A model generated the notes under the pieces. That model was not told where the DNA came from and made no database searches. It was given only the letters and a program-made list of their open reading frames with translations. The position numbers and the translations under genes were made by a program. Positions 49,779-62,000 of a DNA stretch of 64,000 nucleotides are shown piece by piece; positions within the stretch are counted from its first letter, which is position 1; each line of letters opens with the position of its first letter. The DNA is taken from positions 62,001 to 126,000 of the forward strand of contig JAQTHZ010000002.1 of the NCBI GenBank assembly GCA_029433365.1, in the 5' to 3' direction. This DNA is from Orbaceae bacterium ESL0721 (GTDB lineage: Bacteria > Pseudomonadota > Gammaproteobacteria > Enterobacterales > Orbaceae).

Positions 49779-50942
49779 ATGTCTATTATAAGAATGAAAG
49801 ACCTTGATCTTAAAGGTAAACGTCTTTTTATACGTTCAGATCTTAATGTACCTGTAAAAGCGGGTAAAGTGACATCAGATGCGCGTATTCGTGCATCATT
49901 GCCAACAATTGAATATGCAATTAAACAGGGTGCAAAAGTTATGGTTGCATCTCACTTAGGTCGTCCAACTGAAGGTGAATATAACCCTGAATACTCATTA
50001 CAACCAGTTGTTGACTACCTAAAAGAACATGTATCATTCCCTGTCCGCTTAGTCAAAGATTATCTAGATGGCGTTGATGTTAAAGAGGGTGAATTAGTTG
50101 TTCTTGAAAATGTCCGTTTTAATGTTGGCGAAAAGAAAGATGATCAAACTTTAGCTAAAAAATATGCGGCGCTTTGCGATATCTATGTAATGGATGCCTT
50201 TGGTACTGCGCATCGTGCACAAGCTTCAACTTATGGTGTTGGCTTATACGCCCCTGTTGCCTGTGCTGGTCCACTATTATCAGCCGAATTAGATGCATTA
50301 GGAAAAGCGTTAGACAATCCAGCCCGACCAATGGTTGCGATTGTTGCTGGTTCTAAAGTTTCAACCAAATTAACTGTGCTTGATTCCCTTTCAAAAATTG
50401 CCGACCAGATTATTGTTGGTGGTGGTATTGCCAATACCTTTATTGCAGCAGAAGGTTACAATGTTGGTAAATCACTCTATGAATCTGATCTCATTCCTGA
50501 AGCAAAAAAATTGATGGCAAATTGCCATATTCCTGTTCCAACTGATGTGCGCGTTGCTACTGAATTTAGTGAAACAGCAAAAGCAACTGAGAAATCAGTC
50601 AAAGATGTTAAAGATAACGAACAAATTCTAGATATCGGTGATCAATCTGCCGAAGCATTAGCTGATATTATTAAAAAAGCGAAAACTATCTTATGGAACG
50701 GTCCAGTTGGCGTGTTTGAATTCCCTAACTTCCGCCGTGGTACAGAAATTATTGCTAAAGCGATTGCTGAGAGTGATGGATTCTCCATTGCTGGTGGTGG
50801 TGATACATTGGCAGCTATCGATCTTTTTGGTATTGAAGATAAAATATCTTACATCTCTACAGGTGGTGGCGCTTTTCTTGAATTTGTTGAAGGTAAAAAA
50901 TTACCAGCAGTTACCATGTTAGAAGAGCGAGCTAAATCTTAA
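49779..50942 (+). CDS. pgk: phosphoglycerate kinase (Pgk)
   Basis: 387 residues, as in E. coli. N-terminal signature [19 protein letters not shown] near residue 19, substrate block [11 protein letters not shown], and the nucleotide-binding [11 protein letters not shown] and GGGDTLAAI in the C-terminal half. It transfers phosphate from 1,3-bisphosphoglycerate to ADP. It is followed by fbaA after 109 bp, the E. coli order without epd in front. Confidence 0.98.
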   Translation: MSIIRMKDLDLKGKRLFIRSDLNVPVKAGKVTSDARIRASLPTIEYAIKQGAKVMVASHLGRPTEGEYNPEYSLQPVVDYLKEHVSFPVRLVKDYLDGVDVKEGELVVLENVRFNVGEKKDDQTLAKKYAALCDIYVMDAFGTAHRAQASTYGVGLYAPVACAGPLLSAELDALGKALDNPARPMVAIVAGSKVSTKLTVLDSLSKIADQIIVGGGIANTFIAAEGYNVGKSLYESDLIPEAKKLMANCHIPVPTDVRVATEFSETAKATEKSVKDVKDNEQILDIGDQSAEALADIIKKAKTILWNGPVGVFEFPNFRRGTEIIAKAIAESDGFSIAGGGDTLAAIDLFGIEDKISYISTGGGAFLEFVEGKKLPAVTMLEERAKS

Positions 50943-51051
50943 AACAGACGATAAGAGTTAATGATAGACAAAGGATGGATAACAGTTTCATCCTTTAATT
51001 TTTATAATTATATTTTATATATACACATATATAACAACAATAGGTAATAAA

Positions 51052-52131
51052 ATGACAACTAAGATCTCTAGTATTGTTAAACCTGGGGTTATCACTGGTG
51101 ATGACGTCCAAAAAGTGTTTCAAGTTGCACGTGAAAATAATTTTGCTCTACCGGCAGTGAACTGCGTTGATACAAATACAATTAATGCGGTTATTGAAAC
51201 AGCGGCAAAAGTTGGATCTCCAGTTATTGTCCAATTCTCTAATGGTGGCGCGCAATTTATCGCAGGTAAAGGTCTAAAATTAGAAGGTCAAGGTAATGCA
51301 ATCTTAGGCGCAATTTCTGGCGCTAAACATGTTCACCTTGTAGCTGAAAAATATGGTGTGCCAGTAATTGTTCATACTGACCACTGTGCAAAAAAACTGC
51401 TCCCATGGATTGATGGTCTTCTAGAGGCAGGCGAAACTCATTTCGCTAAAACGGGTAAACCGCTTTTCTCTTCTCACATGATCGATCTCTCTGAAGAGTC
51501 TTTAAAAGATAATATTGATATCTGCTGCCAATACTTATCTCGCATGAAACCAATGGGCATGACCCTAGAATTAGAGTTAGGTTGTACTGGTGGTGAAGAA
51601 GATGGTGTTGATAATAGCCATATGGATAGTTCAGCACTTTATACCCAACCTGAAGATGTTGCATATGCATATGAGAGATTAAGTGCTATTAGCCCACGTT
51701 TTACAATTGCAGCTTCTTTTGGAAATGTACATGGCGTCTATAAACCTGGCAATGTGAAATTAACACCGAAGATTTTAGATAATTCACAAAAATATGTCTC
51801 AGAAAAATTCAATCTTCCACCTAAATCATTAAACTTTGTTTTCCATGGTGGTTCTGGTTCAACTCCTGAAGAAATTGCTGAAGCTGTAAGTTACGGTGTT
51901 GTTAAAATGAATATCGATACCGATACACAATGGGCAAATTGGGAAGGCATCCTTAATTACTATAAAGCTAATGAAGATTATCTTCAGTCTCAGCTAGGAA
52001 ATCCAACAGGTAGTGATGCACCAAACAAAAAATATTACGATCCACGAGTTTGGTTACGTAAAGGACAAGAGTCAATGATTGCTCGTTTAGAACTTGCCTT
52101 TAAAGAACTAAATGCAATCGATGTTCTATAA
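51052..52131 (+). CDS. fbaA: class II fructose-bisphosphate aldolase (FbaA)
   Basis: 359 residues (E. coli 359). Zinc ligands and catalytic residues are visible: HTDHCAKKLLPW near 108-119, the glutamate-rich LELELGCTGGEEDGVDN, FGNVHGVYKPGNVKL and NFVFHGGSGST. It cleaves fructose-1,6-bisphosphate. Downstream of pgk, probably on the same transcript. Confidence 0.98.
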   Translation: MTTKISSIVKPGVITGDDVQKVFQVARENNFALPAVNCVDTNTINAVIETAAKVGSPVIVQFSNGGAQFIAGKGLKLEGQGNAILGAISGAKHVHLVAEKYGVPVIVHTDHCAKKLLPWIDGLLEAGETHFAKTGKPLFSSHMIDLSEESLKDNIDICCQYLSRMKPMGMTLELELGCTGGEEDGVDNSHMDSSALYTQPEDVAYAYERLSAISPRFTIAASFGNVHGVYKPGNVKLTPKILDNSQKYVSEKFNLPPKSLNFVFHGGSGSTPEEIAEAVSYGVVKMNIDTDTQWANWEGILNYYKANEDYLQSQLGNPTGSDAPNKKYYDPRVWLRKGQESMIARLELAFKELNAIDVL

Positions 52132-52170
52132 CTGTTAATAGACATTAACTTTATAAGAATTTGACTTAAT

Positions 52171-52195
52171 ACACCATCGATACAGTCGATGGTGT
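52171..52195 (+). terminator. hairpin after fbaA
   Basis: ACACCATCGA, loop TACAG, TCGATGGTGT: perfect 10-bp stem 40 bp beyond the fbaA stop. It is followed by AAATAATAG rather than a T-tract, so efficiency is uncertain. Confidence 0.55.
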
Positions 52196-52204
52196 AAATA
52201 ATAG

Positions 52205-52233
52205 TTGCAAAAAAATCTCATCTATAGCATAAT
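52205..52233 (+). promoter_or_regulatory. rplKAJL-rpoBC promoter
   Basis: TTGCAA (52205-52210), 17-bp spacer and CATAAT (52228-52233), about 100 bp upstream of rplK. Confidence 0.6.
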
Positions 52234-52334
52234 ACTGCCCTCATTTAACTTAGGGGAGCTGTCTATTGATTGGTAAATGTTTATTTATTAACCACTATTG
52301 ATAGAAGCATTCGCACCCAAGAAAGGAACCTAAA

Positions 52335-52763
52335 ATGGCAAAAAAAGTACAAGCTTACATTAAGCTGCAAGTAGCAGCTGGTGCAGCAAATCCAAGTCCA
52401 CCGGTTGGTCCTGCGTTAGGTCAACATGGTGTTAACATTATGGAATTCTGTAAAGCATTCAATGCGAAAACAGATAGCTTAGAAAAAGGCTTACCTATTC
52501 CAGTTGTTATTACAGTATATTCTGATCGTTCATTTACATTCATTACTAAAACACCACCTGCAGCTGTGCTTTTAAAGAAAGCAGCTAAAATCAAATCAGG
52601 TTCTGGTGAACCAAATAAGAAAAAAGTTGGTAAAATTACTAGCGCTCAAATTCGCGAAATCGCTGAATTAAAAGCAGCTGATATGAATGGTGCAACTATT
52701 GAGACTATGATGCGTTCTATTGAAGGAACAGCTCGCTCAATGGGTCTGGAAGTGGAGGGTTAA
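52335..52763 (+). CDS. rplK: 50S ribosomal protein L11
   Basis: 142 residues, the E. coli length. The N-terminus [21 protein letters not shown] carries the flexible proline-rich domain; the C-terminal RNA-binding domain has [12 protein letters not shown]. It forms the stalk base with 23S domain II and is needed for RelA activation. First gene of the L11 operon, GAAAGGAA upstream. Confidence 0.98.
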   Translation: MAKKVQAYIKLQVAAGAANPSPPVGPALGQHGVNIMEFCKAFNAKTDSLEKGLPIPVVITVYSDRSFTFITKTPPAAVLLKKAAKIKSGSGEPNKKKVGKITSAQIREIAELKAADMNGATIETMMRSIEGTARSMGLEVEG

Positions 52764-52766
52764 TTA

Positions 52767-53468
52767 ATGGCTAAATTATCTAAACGAGCTAAACTTATCC
52801 GCGAAAAAGTTAATGCGACCAAACAATATGATATCAATGAAGCTATCACGTTATTAAAAGAGCTAGCAACAGCTAAATTCGTTGAAAGCGTTGATGTTGC
52901 TGTTAATTTGGGTATTGATCCACGTAAATCTGATCAAAATGTACGTGGTGCAATCGTGCTTCCAAATGGTACTGGACGTAGCGTCCGCGTTGCTGTGTTC
53001 ACACAAGGCGCTAATGCTGAAGCTGCTAAAGAAGCAGGTGCAGAACTAGTTGGTATGGAAGATTTAGCAGAGCAGATCAAAAAAGGCGAAATGAATTTTG
53101 ATGTTGTTATCGCTTCACCTGATGCAATGCGAGTTGTAGGTCAATTAGGTCAAGTATTAGGTCCACGTGGTCTAATGCCAAATCCTAAAGTCGGCACAGT
53201 AACACCAAATGTTGCTGAAGCAGTTAAAAATGCAAAAGCTGGTCAGGTTCGTTACCGTAATGATAAAAATGGTATTATCCATACTACTATTGGTAAAGCT
53301 GATTTTGAATCTGACAAATTAAAAGAGAACCTTGAAGCGTTACTTGTTGCATTAAAACGTGCAAAACCAGCTTCATCTAAAGGTGTATTTATTAAGAAAA
53401 TTAGTTTATCTACCACTATGGGTGCAGGCGTTTCTATTGATCAAGCAACGCTAAATGCAACTGTTTAA
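52767..53468 (+). CDS. rplA: 50S ribosomal protein L1
   Basis: 233 residues (E. coli 234). Signature blocks are [38 protein letters not shown] and [16 protein letters not shown]1 binds the 23S L1 stalk and in relatives represses the L11 operon by binding its mRNA. 3-bp gap after rplK, so translationally coupled. Confidence 0.98.
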   Translation: MAKLSKRAKLIREKVNATKQYDINEAITLLKELATAKFVESVDVAVNLGIDPRKSDQNVRGAIVLPNGTGRSVRVAVFTQGANAEAAKEAGAELVGMEDLAEQIKKGEMNFDVVIASPDAMRVVGQLGQVLGPRGLMPNPKVGTVTPNVAEAVKNAKAGQVRYRNDKNGIIHTTIGKADFESDKLKENLEALLVALKRAKPASSKGVFIKKISLSTTMGAGVSIDQATLNATV

Positions 53469-53536
53469 GTGATTTAGGTAATCAACATTTATAATCTGTT
53501 TATTATCTAAATTAACAGTTATAAATGGTAAAAATC

Positions 53537-53690
53537 GGTTGGTGTCTGGCCATAACCAGACCCCGTCCAAGACCGTAGGTGTAATCAATTGTTGATCCTT
53601 AACTGTTAATTACTTAATCATCCTACGTAGACGGTGACAGAACCTGAAAAATTCGTATAGATGTAATACAGGAATTCTGCTCATCGTGGT
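53537..53690 (+). promoter_or_regulatory. L10 leader (rplJ autoregulatory mRNA structure)
   Basis: The 301-bp rplA-rplJ gap carries the L10-binding leader. GGTTGGTG and the stem GTCTGG...CCAGAC come first. CCGTCCAAGACCGTAGG (53563-53579) then pairs with CCTACGTAGACGG (53622-53634), followed by TGACAGAACCTG. These words follow the E. coli rplJ leader closely. Binding of L10-(L12)4 there lowers rplJ translation. Confidence 0.85.
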
Positions 53691-53769
53691 TATGCTAACT
53701 TCTTCTATTTATGGCGGAGTTAGTAAAATAGGTCTAGGCTAAGCCTAGTTTAATCCAGGAGCAATACCA

Positions 53770-54267
53770 ATGGCACTAAATCTTCAAAATAAACAAGAAA
53801 TTGTTGCTGAAGTTCAAGAAATAGCCAAAGGTGCGCTGTCTGCAGTTGTCGCGGATTCTCGTGGTGTAACTGTAGAAAAAATGACTGCCTTACGTAAATC
53901 TGCTCGCGAAGCTGGCGTTTATATGCGTGTTGTTCGTAATACGCTATTACGTCGCGTCGTAGTTGGTACTCCTTATGAGTGCTTAAAAGATGAGTTTGTT
54001 GGTCCTACTCTAATTGCATTTTCAAATGAGCACCCAGGTGCTGCAGCGCGTATTTTTAAAGCGTTTGCAAAAGAAAATGAAAAATTTGAGATTAAAGCAG
54101 CTGCCTTTGAAGGTGAATTGATTACTGCAGCGAATATCGATCGCTTAGCAACATTACCTACTTATGAAGAAGCATTAGCTCGCTTGATGTCAACCATGAA
54201 AGAAGCCGCAGCTGGCAAATTGGTTCGTACTCTTGCAGCAGTTCGCGATCAAAAAGAAGCTGCATAA
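53770..54267 (+). CDS. rplJ: 50S ribosomal protein L10
   Basis: 165 residues (E. coli 165). The N-terminal rRNA-binding part has [20 protein letters not shown] and [11 protein letters not shown]. The C-terminal helix that carries L7/L12 dimers ends [23 protein letters not shown] precedes the ATG. Autoregulated through the leader at 53537-53690. Confidence 0.97.
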   Translation: MALNLQNKQEIVAEVQEIAKGALSAVVADSRGVTVEKMTALRKSAREAGVYMRVVRNTLLRRVVVGTPYECLKDEFVGPTLIAFSNEHPGAAARIFKAFAKENEKFEIKAAAFEGELITAANIDRLATLPTYEEALARLMSTMKEAAAGKLVRTLAAVRDQKEAA

Positions 54268-54325
54268 TTGCAGTATGATTGTGAATTTTATTAATTAAAA
54301 AATTGTAAATTTGGGAAACTATATT

Positions 54326-54694
54326 ATGTCTATCACTAAAGAACAAATTTTAGATGCAGTTGCTGAAATGTCTGTAATGGACGTTGTTGAACTTGTATCT
54401 ATGATGGAAGAAAAATTTGGCGTTTCTGCAGCAGCAGCTGTTGCTGTAGCCGCAGCAGGTCCAGCTGAAGCAGCAGAAGAAAAAACTGATTTTGATGTTG
54501 TATTAAAAGAAGTTGGTGCAAATAAAGTAGCAGTAATCAAAGCTGTACGTGGTGCAACTGGTTTAGGCTTAAAAGAAGCTAAAGATCTTGTTGAATCAGC
54601 ACCTGCAACAATTAAAGAAGCAGCAAGTAAAGCTGATGCAGAAGCTTTCAAAAAGGCTCTTGAAGAAGCTGGTGCAGTTGTCGAACTTAAGTAA
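54326..54694 (+). CDS. rplL: 50S ribosomal protein L7/L12
   Basis: 122 residues from the ATG at 54326 (the open frame runs to 54311). The N-terminal dimerisation helices ([20 protein letters not shown]) are joined by an Ala-rich hinge to the factor-binding domain, where [16 protein letters not shown] is visible. It recruits elongation factors. Present in multiple copies on L10. Confidence 0.98.
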   Translation: MSITKEQILDAVAEMSVMDVVELVSMMEEKFGVSAAAAVAVAAAGPAEAAEEKTDFDVVLKEVGANKVAVIKAVRGATGLGLKEAKDLVESAPATIKEAASKADAEAFKKALEEAGAVVELK

Positions 54695-54716
54695 ATCTTA
54701 CTTTAGATTGAAAAAC

Positions 54717-54746
54717 GGCTGGGGGTTTTTTACCTCCAGCCTTTTT
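54717..54746 (+). terminator. attenuator between rplL and rpoB
   Basis: GGCTGGGGG (54717-54725) and CCTCCAGCC (54733-54741), one mismatch, then TTTTT. It lies 22 bp beyond rplL. In E. coli a partial terminator at this place reduces rpoBC relative to ribosomal protein transcription. The rest of the gap to 54956 is AT-rich, with no other recognised site except the GTTGAGGAA ribosome-binding region of rpoB. Confidence 0.85.
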
Positions 54747-54956
54747 GCGCTGTAACATGTTAAAATAATTCTATTCAAACATGATCTGCAAGTAGTAAAA
54801 CATATGGGTATTAATTCTAATTAATTAATATTTCAAATATTTTTAATTAGGCATCAGATCTCATTATTATGCTAACTATATTTACTTATTATCGTTAATA
54901 ATAATCTGATGAATATTTAATAATGTTAAATAACAAATAAGCAAGTTGAGGAACTA

Positions 54957-57900
54957 ATGGTTTACTCTTATACCGAGAAAAAACGAATTCGTAAGAATTT
55001 TGGTAAGCGTCCACAAGTCTTGGATATACCGTATCTTCTTTCTATTCAACTTGATTCGTTTCAGAAATTTATTGAACAAGATCCTGAAGGTCAATATGGA
55101 TTAGAAGCTGCGTTTCGTTCAATATTTCCGATAAAAAGTTATAGTGGTAACGCTGAATTACAGTATGTTAGCTTCAAGATGGGAGAGCCTGTTTTTGATG
55201 TTAAAGAGTGTCAAATTAGAGGTATCACCTACTCAGCTCCACTCCGTGTAAAATTACGTCTAGTTATTTATGATAAAGATGCCCCAGAAGGTACGATAAA
55301 GGATATTAAAGAGCAAGATGTCTATATTGGTGAGATCTCTTTAATGACAGAAAATGGTACATTTGTAATAAATGGTACCGAACGTGTAATTGTATCTCAA
55401 TTACATCGTAGTCCAGGTGTGTTCTTTGATAGTGACAAAGGTAAAACTCACTCTTCTGGTAAAGTGTTATATAACGCAAGAATCATTCCTTACCGTGGTT
55501 CTTGGCTCGATTTTGAATTTGATCCAAAAGATAATCTATTTGCACGTATTGACCGTCGTCGAAAATTACCTGCAACTATTATTTTACGTGCGTTAGGTTA
55601 TGAAACAGAAGAAATTTTAGATATTTTCTTTGAGAAGACCTATTTTGAAGTAGGTAAAACAAAATTAAAAATGGATCTGGTTCCTGAGCGTTTGCGCGGT
55701 GAAACAGCACTTTTTGATATTGAAGCTAAAGGTAAAATTTACGTTGAAAAAGGGCGTCGAATTACTGCGCGCCATATCCGTGAATTAGAAAAAGATAAAG
55801 TAAGTAAAATTGATGTACCTACTGAATATATAGTAGGTAAGATTTTAGCGAAAAATTATATCAATGAGAGTACCGGTGAGATAATTGCACCTGCTAATAC
55901 TCCTATCTCTTTAGAACTATTACTTGAGTTAACTAATGCTGGATATAAGCGAATTGAAACTTTATTCACTAATGATCTCGACCATGGTCCGTTCATTTCT
56001 GAAACCTTAAATGTTGACTCAACTCACGATAGATTAGGTGCATTAGTTGAAATTTATCGCATGATGCGTCCTGGTGAACCACCAACAAAAGAAGCAGCAG
56101 AAGCGCTGTTTGATAATCTTTTCTTCTCTGAAGATCGATATGATTTATCTGCTGTTGGTCGCATGAAATTTAATCGTTCTTTAGGTCGTGACGATATAGA
56201 AGGGAGCGGCGTCTTAACTAAGGATGACATCGTTGATGTCATGAAAAAGTTAATTGCTATCCGTAATGGTCATGGCGATATCGATGATATTGATCACTTA
56301 GGAAATCGTCGTATTCGTAGTGTTGGTGAAATGGCCGAAAACCAGTTCCGAATTGGTTTAGTACGTGTTGAACGTGCTGTGAAAGAGCGTCTGTCGCTTG
56401 GTGATCTAGATTCACTTATGCCACAAGATATGATCAATGCAAAACCAATTTCTGCGGCAATTCGTGAATTCTTTGGTTCAAGCCAATTATCACAATTTAT
56501 GGATCAGAACAATCCATTATCAGAAATCACACATAAACGTCGTATTTCTGCATTAGGTCCAGGTGGTTTGACTCGTGAAAGAGCAGGCTTTGAAGTTCGT
56601 GACGTTCATCCAACCCATTATGGTCGCGTCTGTCCAATCGAAACACCTGAAGGTCCAAACATTGGTTTGATTAACTCATTGGCTGTATATGCACGAACCA
56701 ATGAATATGGTTTCTTAGAGACACCTTATCGTCGTGTGATCGATGGTGTCGTAACTGATGAGATTAATTATTTATCAGCTATTGATGAGAGTGAATTCGT
56801 TATTGCGCAGGCAAACTCAGATCTAGACGAAAATAGCCGTTTTAAAGAAGAGTTAGTTACATGTCGCTTAAATGGTGAATCTGGTCTCTATAGTCCAGAT
56901 CAGATCAACTATATGGACGTATCAACACAACAGATTGTCTCTGTTGGTGCTTCGTTGATCCCATTCCTAGAACATGATGATGCTAACCGTGCCTTGATGG
57001 GTGCAAACATGCAACGTCAAGCAGTTCCAACATTAAAAGCTGAAAAACCTTTTGTTGGAACAGGGATGGAACGCGCTGTTGCAGTTGACTCCGGTGTTAC
57101 CGCTGTTGCGCGTCGTGGTGGAACTGTTCAATATGTTGATGCATCACGCATTGTTATTAATGTTAACCCTGATGAGATGCATTCAGATGAAGCAGGGATT
57201 GATATTTACAATCTGACTAAATATACACGCTCTAACCAGAATACCTGTATCAACCAAATTCCATGTGTAGAGCTTGGTGAAAAAGTTGAACGTGGTGATG
57301 TTTTAGCTGATGGTCCATCAACCGATTTAGGTGAGTTGGCACTAGGTCAAAATATGCGCGTGGCATTTATGCCATGGAATGGTTATAACTTTGAGGATTC
57401 TATTTTAGTTTCTGAAAAAGTTGTTCAAGATGACCGTTTTACTTCAATCCATATTCAGGAGCTATCTTGTATCTCTCGTGACACTAAATTGGGTGCAGAA
57501 GAGATTACCTCTGATATTCCTAATGTTGGTGAAGCTGCTCTATCTAAATTAGATGAGTCAGGTATTGTTTATATTGGCGCTGAAGTAAAAGGTGGTGATA
57601 TTTTAGTTGGTAAAGTGACGCCGAAAGGTGAAACCCAATTAACACCTGAAGAGAAATTACTTCGTGCTATTTTTGGTGAAAAAGCATCTGATGTTAAAGA
57701 TACGTCACTTCGTGTACCTAATGGTGTATCTGGTACGGTAATTGATGTGCAGGTCTTTACGCGCGATGGTGTCCAAAAAGATAAACGTGCGCTTGAAATT
57801 GAAGATATGCAGTTGAAACAGGCGAAAAAAGATTTAACTGAAGAGTTAAATATTTTAGAAGCGGCGCTTTTTGCTCGTATTCGTGATGTTTTAATCGCTG

Positions 57901-58985
57901 GTGGAATTAAAGCTGATAAATTAGATGCCTTACCACGTGAAAGATGGTTAACAATTGGATTATCAGATGAAGAGAAACAGGCTCAATTAGAACAACTAGC
58001 TGGGCAACATGTTGAAATTAAAGCTGACTTTGATAAAAAATTAGAAGCAAAACGGATGAAGATCACCCAAGGTGATGATTTACAACCAGGTGTGCTTAAA
58101 ATTGTTAAGGTCTATTTGGCTGTTAAACGTCAAATTCAGCCTGGGGATAAAATGGCGGGTCGTCATGGTAATAAAGGGGTTATCTCTAAGATTAATCCAA
58201 TTGAAGATATGCCATATGATGATCAAGGACGCCCTGTAGATATCGTATTAAATCCACTAGGTGTTCCATCACGTATGAACATCGGTCAGATTCTTGAAAC
58301 CCATCTTGGTATGGCTGCTAAAGGTATTGGTATTAAAATTGATACCATGCTAAAAGAGCAACAAGAGCTGGCAAAATTACGTGAATTTATCCAAAAAGCC
58401 TATGATCTTGGTTTAGGTGCAGCACAAAAAGTAAATGTTGCTGAATTTACTGATAAAGAGGTGATGACTCTTGCTCAAAACCTTCGTAATGGTATGCCAC
58501 TTGCAACACCAGTATTTGATGGTGCAAAAGAGTCAGAGATTAAATCATTACTTGAATTAGGCGACTTACCAACATCTGGTCAGATTACGCTTTATGATGG
58601 ACGCACAGGTGAAAAATTTGAACGCCCAGTTACAGTAGGTTACATGTATATGTTGAAACTAAACCACTTAGTTGATGACAAAATGCATGCGCGTTCAACT
58701 GGATCATATAGCCTAGTTACACAGCAGCCTTTAGGTGGTAAAGCACAATTTGGTGGTCAACGCTTTGGTGAGATGGAAGTATGGGCACTTGAAGCATATG
58801 GTGCAGCATATACTCTACAAGAGATGTTAACCGTAAAATCAGATGATGTGAATGGTCGTACTAAGATGTATAAAAATATTGTTGATGGTGATCATCGCAT
58901 GGAACCTGCGATTCCAGAATCCTTTAATGTTCTATTAAAAGAGATTCGTTCACTAGGTATCAATATTGAATTAGATGAAGAGTAG
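54957..58985 (+). CDS. rpoB: RNA polymerase beta subunit (RpoB)
   Basis: 1342 residues, as in E. coli. The rifampicin region ([32 protein letters not shown]) is identical to the E. coli wild type as I remember it. The C-terminal half has [15 protein letters not shown], part of the active-site region, and [20 protein letters not shown] near the end. Catalytic core subunit with RpoC. TTGAGGAA upstream of the ATG. Confidence 0.99.
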   Translation: MVYSYTEKKRIRKNFGKRPQVLDIPYLLSIQLDSFQKFIEQDPEGQYGLEAAFRSIFPIKSYSGNAELQYVSFKMGEPVFDVKECQIRGITYSAPLRVKLRLVIYDKDAPEGTIKDIKEQDVYIGEISLMTENGTFVINGTERVIVSQLHRSPGVFFDSDKGKTHSSGKVLYNARIIPYRGSWLDFEFDPKDNLFARIDRRRKLPATIILRALGYETEEILDIFFEKTYFEVGKTKLKMDLVPERLRGETALFDIEAKGKIYVEKGRRITARHIRELEKDKVSKIDVPTEYIVGKILAKNYINESTGEIIAPANTPISLELLLELTNAGYKRIETLFTNDLDHGPFISETLNVDSTHDRLGALVEIYRMMRPGEPPTKEAAEALFDNLFFSEDRYDLSAVGRMKFNRSLGRDDIEGSGVLTKDDIVDVMKKLIAIRNGHGDIDDIDHLGNRRIRSVGEMAENQFRIGLVRVERAVKERLSLGDLDSLMPQDMINAKPISAAIREFFGSSQLSQFMDQNNPLSEITHKRRISALGPGGLTRERAGFEVRDVHPTHYGRVCPIETPEGPNIGLINSLAVYARTNEYGFLETPYRRVIDGVVTDEINYLSAIDESEFVIAQANSDLDENSRFKEELVTCRLNGESGLYSPDQINYMDVSTQQIVSVGASLIPFLEHDDANRALMGANMQRQAVPTLKAEKPFVGTGMERAVAVDSGVTAVARRGGTVQYVDASRIVINVNPDEMHSDEAGIDIYNLTKYTRSNQNTCINQIPCVELGEKVERGDVLADGPSTDLGELALGQNMRVAFMPWNGYNFEDSILVSEKVVQDDRFTSIHIQELSCISRDTKLGAEEITSDIPNVGEAALSKLDESGIVYIGAEVKGGDILVGKVTPKGETQLTPEEKLLRAIFGEKASDVKDTSLRVPNGVSGTVIDVQVFTRDGVQKDKRALEIEDMQLKQAKKDLTEELNILEAALFARIRDVLIAGGIKADKLDALPRERWLTIGLSDEEKQAQLEQLAGQHVEIKADFDKKLEAKRMKITQGDDLQPGVLKIVKVYLAVKRQIQPGDKMAGRHGNKGVISKINPIEDMPYDDQGRPVDIVLNPLGVPSRMNIGQILETHLGMAAKGIGIKIDTMLKEQQELAKLREFIQKAYDLGLGAAQKVNVAEFTDKEVMTLAQNLRNGMPLATPVFDGAKESEIKSLLELGDLPTSGQITLYDGRTGEKFERPVTVGYMYMLKLNHLVDDKMHARSTGSYSLVTQQPLGGKAQFGGQRFGEMEVWALEAYGAAYTLQEMLTVKSDDVNGRTKMYKNIVDGDHRMEPAIPESFNVLLKEIRSLGINIELDEE

Positions 58986-59095
58986 TTTTATTTAACTAAA
59001 ACAGAACTTATTCATTAAAAATGATTTCTATCTATAATGATAACTTATTAATATTAATAAGTTATCAATTTGGTCTAACTCCATAGGAGTCAATT

Positions 59096-62000
59096 GTGAA
59101 AGACTTATTAAAGTTTCTAAAAGCACAAACAAAAACTGAAGATTTTGATGCTATCAAGATTGGACTCGCATCACCAGACATGATCCGTTCATGGTCTTTT
59201 GGTGAAGTTAAAAAACCTGAAACAATAAACTATCGTACATTTAAACCTGAACGTGATGGTCTATTTTGTGCACGTATTTTTGGACCAGTAAAAGATTATG
59301 AATGTTTATGCGGTAAGTATAAACGCTTAAAACATCGTGGCGTAATTTGTGAAAAATGTGGCGTTGAAGTTACCCAAGCTAAAGTACGTCGTGAACGTAT
59401 GGGTCATATTGAACTAGCTTCACCAACTGCACATATCTGGTTCTTAAAATCACTACCATCCCGTATCGGTTTACTACTTGATATGCCACTTCGTGATATT
59501 GAGCGCGTGCTCTATTTTGAATCATTTATGGTTCTTGATGGTGGCATGACAAATCTTGAACGTGGACAGATTCTAACAGAAGAGCAGTATCTTGATGCAT
59601 TAGAAGAGTTTGGTGATGAATTTGATGCACGTATGGGTGCAGAAGCAATTCAAGAGTTACTGCGCAATATTGACGTACAAGCAGAGTGCGAAACTTTACG
59701 TGATGAATTAGAGACAACTAACTCTGAAACTAAACGTAAAAAATTGACCAAGCGCATTAAGATCATTGAAGCATTTATTCAGTCAGAAAACAAACCTGAA
59801 TGGATGATCTTAAACGTATTACCGGTATTACCACCTGATTTGCGTCCATTAGTTCCTCTTGATGGCGGTCGGTTTGCGACATCTGATCTTAATGATCTCT
59901 ATCGTCGTGTAATCAACCGTAATAACCGTTTAAAACGCTTATTAGATTTAGCTGCACCAGACATCATTGTACGTAATGAAAAACGTATGTTACAAGAGTC
60001 TGTCGATGCATTATTAGATAACGGTCGTCGTGGTCGTGCAATTACTGGTTCAAATAAACGTCCACTAAAATCACTTGCTGATATGATCAAAGGTAAGCAA
60101 GGGCGATTCCGTCAAAACCTATTAGGTAAACGTGTTGACTATTCTGGGCGTTCAGTTATTACTGTAGGACCATACTTACGTTTACACCAATGTGGCTTAC
60201 CGAAAAAGATGGCTCTAGAGCTATTTAAACCATTTATTTACGGTAAATTAGAGCGTCGCGGTTACGCAACGACAATTAAAGCTGCGAAAAAGATGGTTGA
60301 ACGTGAAGATGCAATTGTTTGGGATATTTTAGATGAAGTGATTCGTGAGCATCCGGTATTATTAAACCGTGCGCCAACGCTACATAGACTTGGTATCCAA
60401 GCTTTTGAACCACTACTTATTGAAGGTAAAGCGATTCAGCTACATCCTTTAGTTTGTGCGGCATTTAATGCTGACTTCGATGGTGACCAGATGGCGGTAC
60501 ATGTGCCATTGACACTTGAAGCACAATTAGAAGCACGTTCTCTAATGATGTCGACCAATAATATTCTTTCTCCTGCGAGTGGTGAACCGATTATCGTTCC
60601 TTCTCAAGACGTTGTATTGGGTCTTTACTATATGACTCGTGATAAGATCAACGCCAAAGGTGAAGGGATGGTTTTAACTGGTCCTAAAGAGGCTGAAAAA
60701 CTATACCGCTTAGGTCTTGCTGAGTTACATGCACGTGTAAAAGTTCGTCTTACTGAACATCACCGTAATACTATGGGTGATTGGGAAGCGACAACTTCGA
60801 TTGTAGATACAACAATTGGTCGTGCTATTTTATGGTTAATTATGCCAAAAGGGATGGATTTTTCAGTTGTAAACCAACCTTTAGGTAAAAAAGCGATCTC
60901 TAAAATACTTAACGTCTGCTATCGTCAATTAGGCATGAAAGAGACTGTTATTTTAGCAGATCAGATTATGTATACAGGCTTTGCTTATGCTGCTCGTTCG
61001 GGTGTATCAGTCGGTATCGATGATATGGAAATTCCAGCCAAGAAAGCACAGATTATTAATGAAGCAGAAGCTGAAGTTGCTGAAATTCAAGAACAGTTTC
61101 AATCTGGTTTAGTTACCGCAGGCGAACGCTATAATAAAGTGATCGATATCTGGGCAGCAGCAAATGAACGCGTTGCTAAAGCGATGATGGATAACTTATC
61201 TACTGAAAAAGTGATCGATCGCGAAGGTAAAGAAGAGACCCAATCATCATTTAACAGCATCTATATGATGGCCGACTCTGGTGCGCGTGGTTCCCCAGCA
61301 CAGATTCGTCAGTTAGCTGGGATGCGTGGTTTGATGGCAAAACCAGATGGTTCGATTATCGAAACACCAATTACCGCAAACTTCCGTGAAGGGCTAAACG
61401 TACTACAGTACTTTATCTCAACCCATGGTGCGCGTAAAGGTCTTGCTGATACTGCGTTAAAAACTGCGAACTCTGGTTACTTAACCCGTCGTCTAGTTGA
61501 TGTGGCGCAAGATCTTGTTGTTATTGAAGATGACTGTGGTACACATGAAGGTGTGGTTATGACACCTGTTATCGAAGGTGGAGATGTTAAAGAGCCACTT
61601 CGCGAACGTGTATTAGGTCGTGTAACAGCTGAAGATGTGCTAAAACCTGGTAGTGCAGATATTCTTATTCCGCGTAATACCTTACTTGATGAAAGTTATT
61701 GCGATCTATTAGAGTCAGAATCTGTTGATAGTGTTAAAGTTCGTTCAGTGGTCTCTTGTGATACTGATTTTGGTGTCTGTGCCAAATGTTATGGTCGTGA
61801 TTTAGCACGTGGTCACTTAGTCAATAAAGGTGAAGCAATTGGTGTTATTGCAGCACAATCAATCGGGGAACCTGGTACACAGTTAACCATGCGTACCTTC
61901 CATATTGGTGGTGCGGCATCTCGAGCAGCAGCAGAAACAAGTGTCCAAGTTAAGAACAAAGGTACGATTAAGCTTACCAATGCGAAATTTGTTATCAACC

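Noticed and set aside
56460-56640. Rifampicin-resistance change in rpoB
   Set aside because: The region reads the same as the wild-type E. coli sequence as I remember it.
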